Source: Candidatus Uhrbacteria bacterium
Lineage (GTDB): Bacteria; Patescibacteriota; Patescibacteriia; JACQSD01
Length of the DNA stretch: 19,969 nt
Direction of reading: 5' to 3'
Assembly: GCA_016206165.1 (NCBI GenBank)
Contig: JACQSD010000022.1
Coordinates: 1-19,969 of the forward strand
The notes beneath the pieces were generated by a model. That model searched no databases. It saw only the letters and a list, made by a program, of their open reading frames with translations, and was not told where the DNA came from. Below are positions 10,760 through 19,500 of this stretch, piece by piece. Numbering within the stretch: position 1 is the stretch's first letter; each line of letters begins with the position of its first letter. Made by a program: the position numbers and the translations under genes.

Positions 10760-13534
10760 TTATTTGTTGAGCTTCCCCTTGATGTCGTCAAGTAATTCAG
10801 TGACCCTCTTCATATGATCCGTCAATTCAGTCATATTAACAGTCACCTTTGGGGATTTGACGTTCAGGGTTATCTTACTCAAATCTAAGCTCGCAAATGC
10901 ATCACGGATGTCAGCTGCTGAAATTCCACCGCCGCCTCCACCACCGGCTGCTCCCCCACCTCCTGCGGCTCCACCACCTCCTGCCGGTGCAGGGCCTGCT
11001 GGCGCAGCGCCTCCCCCGCCACCGCCGCCACCAGTTGTTCCACCACCTCCACCAGTCGGTCCGCCACCGCCGCCACTCGGTGTAGCTGGAGCTGATCCGC
11101 CTCCACCGGTTGTTCCACCCCCACCCCTGCCTTTTGTTATCACCTTTCCTAGATTATCTACTGGCTCTGGAAGAGCAAATCCATTTTTCGATGCAAAATC
11201 ATGAAAGTTAGTATAGTCTCTCCTATTCCTTTTATCATGAAGCCCCTTTGCGCCCACTTTTTCAAATAATTCATACAATGCATTCGAAGCAGCTTGCGCA
11301 TCCATCGCAATAATCGCCCTGAGGCGCTTCACTGTACCCTCATCTTCAATCTCGAATTTCTGTTCTATACTATCAAACATGCCAAAAACATTGGCGATAC
11401 GCCCCTGGAGATAACGACGAAATTCCTGGCTATCATTCTTCGCCACCGGAAGAAAGTCGCGCGCCATGTTCATATTTTCAAATTCAGTCGCCGCGCCAGC
11501 CCAATCTGCCTGGCCAGAAGCATTCATACGCAATGCCCCCACATTATGCGGATGATTCGAAATATTTTCACGACTTCCTTTCTTGTCCATCTCATTTCGT
11601 GTGTATGCGTTTGCTTTCCCTGTGTCCAAGCCCTGTGTTGTTGTACCATCTTCCATCGTTCGTGTCTTCCCATTGGTTTTAATGGACCCATCTGCAGTTT
11701 GATCACGGAATTTCCATTCCCCAGTTTTTTCATCAACTTGGGTGAATCCATCATATTCATAATGTTTAATCTTTCTCCCAGTCACTCCGATCTCCGCGAT
11801 TGAACGCATGCCTTGAATACTCTTCGAGGCATCTTTTGTATTCCCGTTCCCAACAGACGCGCGCAAGAAATTGAGGAGGATCTCACGATTATAGAATGTG
11901 CCATCTTTCTGCTGAAATCCTGTATGTTCAACACCCTGATCATCAGTCCACTTTGCTTCCTTTCTAAAATAGTCGATCCCCAAGACATCATCGAGGTGCC
12001 CCTCGGAAGCAGCCGCCATAAGAAGGCCACGTTTTGCGCGCTCCGCCTCCACACCCTTCTTATCCCAGAGGCGCCGCATAATGACACCCTTTTCTTCTTT
12101 ATCAAGTTTCGCAAATTTATGCACTTGCTCTTCTTCAAGCCCCGTCTCGTACGTATTTTCATACGGCATGGAATACCCCTTGGAGATAGGAATCTGCCCT
12201 TTCTTCAACTTCTGCCAGCTCAGTCGGCTCGTGAGCGCTGTTTCGACTAACTCTTTCGCGCGTGCCGCTGCCTTTCCATGTGCGGTTTCTGTTAATTCCT
12301 CGCGCCGTTCTTTATATGCGTGATACATTGCTGCGGGATTCGCCCATGCAGGCATCTTCTCGTTCCATTTTCGCCCAACCCACCCACCAGCGAGTTTAAA
12401 TGGAGCACCCGCAGCCTTCCCAGTGAGGTGTGCAGCTCCCTTTAACAACTCTTTCCCCCTATGTTTCATCCCCTCGAGCGCACCCCGTGCAAGACCAGAG
12501 CCGACAACACCGAGCTCTTCCGTGATCATGAGGCCGCCAATAAGCATGCTGATTGCGATCAAAAACCCAATCATGTTTTGCGAATGCCCGGCCGCGGTAA
12601 TGAACCCTTGCTGCTCGTTTGTTGCAAAGTAGCTCACGCTGCCATTCCCTTGCGTAAATGTTTGCACTGCACGCGAATCACTCCCTGGCGTTCCTCCAGT
12701 TGCGGCGAGCGTTAACCAAATAAAGAAGGCGAGCACTGGCCCAACAATGAGATAGTTCGTGAGCTGTTTCCACCATTTCGCATAATACTCTTTCCCTGAT
12801 TCAACTGCAGAAAGAATAAAGACGAGCGGCGAGAAAACGGTGAGAATCCAGAGCATGACAATACGAAAGCCGATGATGACGGTCATCACCACAAGCACCA
12901 CGAGTGCAATGACCATGAGGATGAGTGCAAGGAAAAGCCCGCCAAGAATTTCCAAGAACCCCGCGTTCCCCGTGTAATCCGGATTAATCGAAAGCATCTT
13001 CTCAAGGTTTAAGGCTGCCACGAAATTCCCAGCTCCTGCCTCACGGAATGCGGCGACAAATGTGAGCATGACAATTTGCGAGGCATCGATCAAAAATCCG
13101 ACAATGGTCTTTGAGAAATTGACCATGACCGCCATAATGAGCAGCCGTGGGAGGAGGTGTTTATACTGATAGTTCTCAACGCTTAAGATTGTGGATACTG
13201 CAATGACGAGGAGGAGCACGACAACAATCATGTTTGCAATATCACGAAGCACGAGCCACCCAATCGTCACTGCAGGCGCATTGATAAATTCATTGTATGA
13301 TGCGAGTGTAATGAGGAGCGAGATAACAGAGGAAATGAGGAGCCCAATAACGTAGATGATCATGGACACAACCCACGAGATGAGTTGCGCGACAATCGTG
13401 CCAAGCGCGTTCATCGCATACACCGGCTCTGGGAAAAAGAGTCCGATGCTAAAAACAAGAGCAATAAAACAACCAAGGAGCGTCATGCTCTTGTGCTTCC
13501 TATAAAAGTTTTGGGGGAGTGCAGGGATCGTCAT
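10760..13534 (-). CDS. VirB6/TrbL-like polytopic membrane protein
   Basis: A 924-aa protein. Residues about 18-340 are the VirB6/TrbL-type membrane domain, with roughly seven to eight helices. Examples are SMTLLGCFIALVFSIGLFF, an amphipathic pair around AQLISWVVSMIIYVIG, and a conserved-looking FRIVMLWILTVFSPLVFILSAV followed by KWWKQLTNYLIVGPVLAFFIWL. This domain forms the inner-membrane channel part of T4SS. About 360-800 is a long hydrophilic region without recognisable motifs. About 800-870 is a Gly-rich linker, and the last 55 residues form a short amphipathic tail (ISAADIRDAFASLDLSK to LDDIKGKLNK). The start is the ATG at 13534, overlapping the giant protein's TGA; the frame could open at 13597 but that part is inside the upstream gene. 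Extended VirB6 proteins of this kind often carry a large extra-membrane effector or scaffold region. Confidence 0.88.
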   Translation of the reverse strand: MTIPALPQNFYRKHKSMTLLGCFIALVFSIGLFFPEPVYAMNALGTIVAQLISWVVSMIIYVIGLLISSVISLLITLASYNEFINAPAVTIGWLVLRDIANMIVVVLLLVIAVSTILSVENYQYKHLLPRLLIMAVMVNFSKTIVGFLIDASQIVMLTFVAAFREAGAGNFVAALNLEKMLSINPDYTGNAGFLEILGGLFLALILMVIALVVLVVMTVIIGFRIVMLWILTVFSPLVFILSAVESGKEYYAKWWKQLTNYLIVGPVLAFFIWLTLAATGGTPGSDSRAVQTFTQGNGSVSYFATNEQQGFITAAGHSQNMIGFLIAISMLIGGLMITEELGVVGSGLARGALEGMKHRGKELLKGAAHLTGKAAGAPFKLAGGWVGRKWNEKMPAWANPAAMYHAYKERREELTETAHGKAAARAKELVETALTSRLSWQKLKKGQIPISKGYSMPYENTYETGLEEEQVHKFAKLDKEEKGVIMRRLWDKKGVEAERAKRGLLMAAASEGHLDDVLGIDYFRKEAKWTDDQGVEHTGFQQKDGTFYNREILLNFLRASVGNGNTKDASKSIQGMRSIAEIGVTGRKIKHYEYDGFTQVDEKTGEWKFRDQTADGSIKTNGKTRTMEDGTTTQGLDTGKANAYTRNEMDKKGSRENISNHPHNVGALRMNASGQADWAGAATEFENMNMARDFLPVAKNDSQEFRRYLQGRIANVFGMFDSIEQKFEIEDEGTVKRLRAIIAMDAQAASNALYELFEKVGAKGLHDKRNRRDYTNFHDFASKNGFALPEPVDNLGKVITKGRGGGGTTGGGGSAPATPSGGGGGPTGGGGGTTGGGGGGGGAAPAGPAPAGGGGAAGGGGAAGGGGGGGISAADIRDAFASLDLSKITLNVKSPKVTVNMTELTDHMKRVTELLDDIKGKLNK
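10925..11130 (-). repeat. Gly-rich low-complexity coding repeat
   Basis: About 70 codons of the VirB6-like gene encode runs of four to eight glycines separated by short AP, TT, PAG and AA spacers. The DNA is a degenerate GGN array, with CCACC and CCTCC on the plus strand. It is prone to length change by slippage, so linker length may differ between strains. The plus strand is open here as a Pro/Pro reading frame, an artefact of composition. Confidence 0.8.
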
Positions 13535-16500
13535 GGTTTTGATACCGGGGGCACCGTAATCACGCCCGGATACGTCGCTGTTTGTTTCTGTCCCCAATTA
13601 TCTTCAACAGTCACGGAAACCGTATACGTACCCGGCGTCGTATAATCGTAATTGAATACAAAGTATCCGGGAGTATAGAGATCCTTATCATCAACACATG
13701 CGTCCTCGGAATCACCAAAGTTCACTGCTGGCTTTGCATCAATACGATAACAAAGGCCTGTACCCGCCGGTATCCCAGCGCTTCTGTACGCAGTGCACGG
13801 CGTCCCCTCCTGGATAACATTCGTTGTCGTGTCGCGCAAACATGCGGTCGATGTAAGCTTCATCTGATCAACAACAATGTCCGCATGAGCACACGGCTTT
13901 GTTCGGTCTCCACTCGTGCAACGTGCATCAACCGCACACACAAGGGCTTTCTCTCTCCGACAAATGTTCTTGTGATTTTGTATGCGACCTTCGATCGGTG
14001 CCGCCACGATGTTGCCGCCCCAGTTGACTGTAATTTTCTTTAACGGCATCTGATTTCCGTTCTCATTATATGCATAAAAACGAAGCGACGCATGCAATGT
14101 TCCATTCTCCCCGACGAGATCGCCTGTACTCTCTCCATTGATCGTCACCTGGTTTCGTGGGCCCTCCGTGGGCTGTCCATTCCTTGTGATGACTGCAGCA
14201 ATAACCGGTGGTGTTGCCGCTGGTTCGGTTTTCGTAATGTCCCACCAGTTCTTTGGATTCGCCAATGGCAGTTCGCTGTATATCAATGTTGTTCCTGTCG
14301 CCGCACAGTCGGTAATTCCCCCAAGCGTTGCGCATTGATTTGGTTGACCTGGTTGACTGATTGGTTTATTACTGCAATACGGGGCAGTGATTTTTTGTCT
14401 TGTGCCATTCGGTTGTACAATATCACCGATACCACATGTCCCGAGTGGGTTGCAATCAAATTGTGGATCGCCAGCAACACACGCACGCCCGCTCAATTCG
14501 CCCGCAACACTCCCTTGGTGCGCACATGCCGCTGTGGCGCCCCCCGGAGTGGCTGAACTCTGTGTACACTCCGCGTCTTGATTCACTGAACATGACTCTG
14601 GATCCGTTGGTTCACAAGGGAAATCATGAAGATCGCCACCCACACAGCGCTTCGTCCCTTGGTCACATATGCCCTGCGGGTACAGTCGTGTATCCACCGC
14701 ACACTCTCCCTTCTTGCTACATACCTGCTTGTCTTCCGTACCACCGACACAATATCCGTCTGGTCCGCATGTACCGCCATCACAAATTCCCGTTACTTTG
14801 GTGGTGATCTTCGCACACGACAATCCTGCATTTTTCCCGCCCATACAAATATCCGGGCGACAGTCATAGTTTATTGCCGGTGTTATTGGCGGTATGCTCG
14901 CCGCCACAATACACTGTTCAGATCGAGTACATGTACTTCCTGGGTTTTGCCCGCCAAGACACACGCCCGTACAAATCCCGCCTCCTGTCTTTCCTTCAAT
15001 GGACGCCGCAAAAACTCCATACGACTTTGCAAAAAGTCGTTCAAGCACCTTGGCGCCGTCTGCTCCAGGGCCACTCAAATACCCATTCTTGAATGAATTG
15101 GAAATGCACGTCTGCCAAACCCCGGAATAATCACACGGAGAGTATATTTTGAACGCACTCGGTGCCGCCGGGATCTCGACGTACTCCGTTGCCGTGCGCG
15201 GATCTCCAACGAATAACGGAATGGCTCCATATGGTTTTTGGGGATCAGCATATTGAATCACTGGCGTTGTTGATGGTGGTGGTTGAATTGTAAATGCTCC
15301 AGAAGGAACATCAAAGACACGCGATGTCCATGCCTTATTGTCAGTCGTGTCTCCAATCTGCGCAATATCCGTACATACCTGTTTCAGTCCAGTATAGAGC
15401 TCATTCCCGTCAAACGTCCCATCATATGGATACCATCTCTCGCCACCGATCGGGTCACAGCGGTATCGTTTATACCGTGTCAGTCCGGCCCACCCAGAAT
15501 CAGTGTACGTTTTTGTATAATTTCCACCACATGAATCCGGCCCTGAACATCTTTTCAGCCCAGAACACGTCTTAATATTATATGAACTCCTATATTCCTG
15601 CCATGCTGCTGCAAGACAATAATATGGTTTTTCTACCTCAAATCCTGCCTTTGGGTAATTCGTGAAGAGCCCAATTTCCCCTTGTAATGTATCCACCGGC
15701 CACCAGGTGAAGCAGGGCTTATTTGCCGCTCCTTGATACATCGCTACCCTTGGATTTGCATCTCCCTCTAAACAATACCCACGCCACCCGAGGTACGTAT
15801 CCTCACTTTTTTTCTTATACTTCGTTAATGACGCATCCAGAGGGTCGCTCGAGCCTGGTGGATCAACCTCGTATTCCATCAATGTCGGTGGAGGGGCAGA
15901 TTTTTCCGCGTAATAACGATTCTCTCCATTTGCATAGAGCACCTTCTTGTAACTACAGTCGCATCCAGCGAGATCCGCGTCATCGATCTTCCCATCATTA
16001 TTTGAATCTTTCTGACACACCTCGGCATACGTAAATCCAGCCTTCTTCGAAATAAGGAAAGTATAATAATCAGTTTTACCGGCGGGGCCGCCGCCCTTCG
16101 CCCAGTCAGCATAAATTTTTGCGGCAGATGCTGGTGGCGGTGACGGGCGAATATCCGTATCCGTCCAATTCCCAAGAGTCGATGGCAGCGGGCTTGCTGC
16201 ATCAGGATAGAGGCGGCATTCCTTTTCTTTACGTGCAGTTTCCTGCTCTGACCCATCAATACCTTTATTCTTATAACAGATATTGTTCAGACAAAGATTT
16301 CCGTTCTTCGGATCACCACAGTCCCGATCAATTTTACACGTATTCGCTCCCTTCTCCACAAACGTCAGCTTCGTCGGCGACCGTGTGATTTGCCGCAACG
16401 TCTCCACAGGATAGATATTGGGAATCGAGTACCCCGTATAGTCAAGCCCTGCCCAGCCGACATGTCCCGCTGCAGGATCATACTGATAGAACGCACGTGA

Positions 16501-19500
16501 GAATACCTTTTCTCCGAATGTTGTTGGCACAGGCGTCTTGCATTCCTGCGGATTATCCGGATTTGCCTCTTTGCACCGCCCGAGCTCGGTACACACCTCA
16601 CGATACTCACCCGCACTGTCGACCTGATAGACGCTCGATTTACAGTAGAGCCATTCGCCACATGTTCGATCACGCGTCACTTTCATAATGACATTCGCGT
16701 CACACGCGAGTGTGACCGCCACGCGTTCGATTGCCACAACATCAGATGGAATATCGAGGACTACCCTCCCTGTCATGTCCGCTGCACGATTCACCTTCAC
16801 TGGCCCCACCACATAACGATTCCATCCACCAGGACTTACCAATGCAGTCCCTACAGGAATTGTCCCCCCGCCTCTCCGCGCCGCTGGAGGCACGGTGGAA
16901 GTCGTTCCGCCGATCGGCGTTTGAACGGGGAGCGTGATGGAAACGTCATCCCAGAATACAACGCCTCCCGGGTCAACAATAAGTTCAGCGCGCACCTCAT
17001 CGATTGTCCCTGCGCTCGTCCGCGCAGTAAAACGCACTTCCTGCCATTCGTTCACTTTGGACGTGTCAACCTGCCCTTGTGCGACGATAATAGCTCTCCC
17101 GCCCTGCTCCTGAACAAAGCGTGCCTCAACACCACCGTTTCCAGTTGGCGCAGTCTGTATATACGCCCACGCGCTCATCGTATACATTTGTTGTGAAAGG
17201 ACATTCGTAAATCGTGTACGCGCCTTCACCTGTTGCGTTGTTGCCTCTTCGCGACCAATAAAATCGTTTGCGGGTGTTGACGATTGTGCACGCGGCGCAG
17301 ATGGACGCGACTTTATAAAACTATCCGCGACGGTTTCACGCCAGTCCGTCGGCAATTTTCCCTCATCTCCTTCTTCAAATCCTCCATTCGAGAGAAGATT
17401 CACGCTTGGTGCAGGAGGAGCCGGCGTCAGGCTTGGAGCAGACGTTGCCCCAGGTGCCACTGTCTCGAGTGCCACACGGACTGTCGCGGAGCCAACTTGG
17501 CCAATCAACCGCCTTGGTTTTGCTTCAAACTCAACCATGTAACTCCCATAATCAACAAACTTCGGCTTCATTTCAATCGCGATTGCATCAATCGGCGCTA
17601 CGACGGAAACATTTTTCATGCCACCAAATTCAAGCGTCTGCTCATTCGGCCGCGTCACTATATTCAGTGCGGTGACACGGCTTGCATTCGCATTCACACA
17701 CGTCGACATTGGGGAGCCACTTCCCTCGATGGTATGCGCGGCAGAGTATGTGGTACTCGTGCTCGATGTATCCTGCAAGAGCACACATCCCGCTTTGCGG
17801 TTCACATTCGTGCCACAACTACTCGTATCAAGGCTGTCGTTCTTCAGCGCAAAATAATCATATCCATTCGGGTGGAGGGTTGTCACATCAAGCGGATCAA
17901 CGAATTTCGTGCAGCGGCTTTGGTTGCTCGGGCATTGCTTTGCCCATCCGACACGAGGACAATCAGGTTGAAGATTTATCACTCCTTTCTTGAACCAATC
18001 AAAACTCTTCGATCCAGGAATCCCACGGTATTCACAGAACTGATTTTTCGGATCCTTAAAGTAGTGTGGTCCACCGTCACCGACATAGGTCGAACATCCT
18101 TCGGACTTCGATGCACAGAGTATTGATGGGTAGAGATCTGGATCATCGCGGAGGAACGTCGTTTTTGATTCAAGTTTGCCATTTTTCCCTGGCGCAAAAG
18201 TCTCGAGTGCAGTACATCCACGTTCTTCTTGCCGACATGCATAGTCAGGACGATTGATGAGATACGTTATGACGTCTGCTCCTGTCTTCGCCTCTGCTTT
18301 ATCGCCCGCGTTCCATGTTTCGCTGAATGGACTCGTTGAATTCTGTGTATCAATGAAGGCAGAACACCCCACTTTTTCAAACGCACAACTATTCGTAAGC
18401 CTGCTGAAACTCAAACGATCATTGCTCCCTGTGCGATACGCCTGGCATCCAATGGTCGCTGGTGTACACGTGGTCGGTGTGTTCCATGAATCCTGAATAA
18501 GTGTATACTGATCGTTCGTGCGCCGGATAAGCACATCATCTATAAAAAGTGCTGCAGAACTCTGGAGCTCAAGCGTCCATCCTGATTGTTGCGATGCAAC
18601 AATTGGCCCAACCGTATAATCGTGCCAGCCCGCAGCAGAGATATTTTGGGTAAAGGTTTGTGTTGTCGCTCCAGAATTCTTCACATGCACCGTGAATGTG
18701 ATGGCGTTATTTGGAAACGCAGTTTCTTGTTTTGCAAGAAAGTAAATGGTATATCGCGCTCCGGTCTTCATCGTATCATTGGGAAGCGTCCACGTTGCGA
18801 TCTCTTGCGGCTCCAACGGCAACGAATGCCCACCAGGACGAACCGCTTCAGGAGAAACGGCTTTCTGCGATTGCCATTCTGCTGGTTTCCCGCGTTCAAA
18901 ATCCGTGCGTGCGACAGTCTTCAACACGTGCCCGGTATTCCCGACATACGAGCGACATCCATTGACTTCGCGACGACATTGCTTCCCTTCTGATTTGATA
19001 ACGTCGTAGGTACACGCGTTTCCATTCCATTCACCTCCCGTTGCCTGACACTGCGTTGCTGTTGAACGCGTTTTTCGGAATGGAATACAATCATTCGAAC
19101 ACGTCACTGTGGTTCGCATGTCACGGAATGAATGCTTCCCTTGTGCATTAATAAAGTCACGACAATTCGCATCGCTACGATTACAGGTGGTGCTCCCATC
19201 TGTCGTTGCCGGGTCCAGAGTACCCGAAGCTTTCAAAACATATGATTGCAGCTGTGCACCGCTCGATGCGCTTCCTTCATATGTATAGAATGGGGCGCAG
19301 TCGGTGGACACTGGCGCTGGTTTTTGGCACTGTCGAATTTCCGTAAAGTACGTGAGCCCTTCGCCGCCCTTTGCCACTTCATCTAAATTCGTAAACTCAT
19401 CGCATCCCACGTCTTCTGTTTGACATGATTTTGCTGTTGATGGGATGAGCGAGACATCACGAGAAACATCAAATTTATTTTGTGGAGCTTGTTCGGTGAA

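Noticed and set aside
10857..11204. Plus-strand poly-Pro frame
   Set aside because: It mirrors the Gly-rich linker of the VirB6-like gene and has no start signals.
17284..18126. 280-aa plus-strand frame
   Set aside because: It lies antisense inside the giant protein gene, is basic and Arg/His-rich, and shows no recognisable domain.
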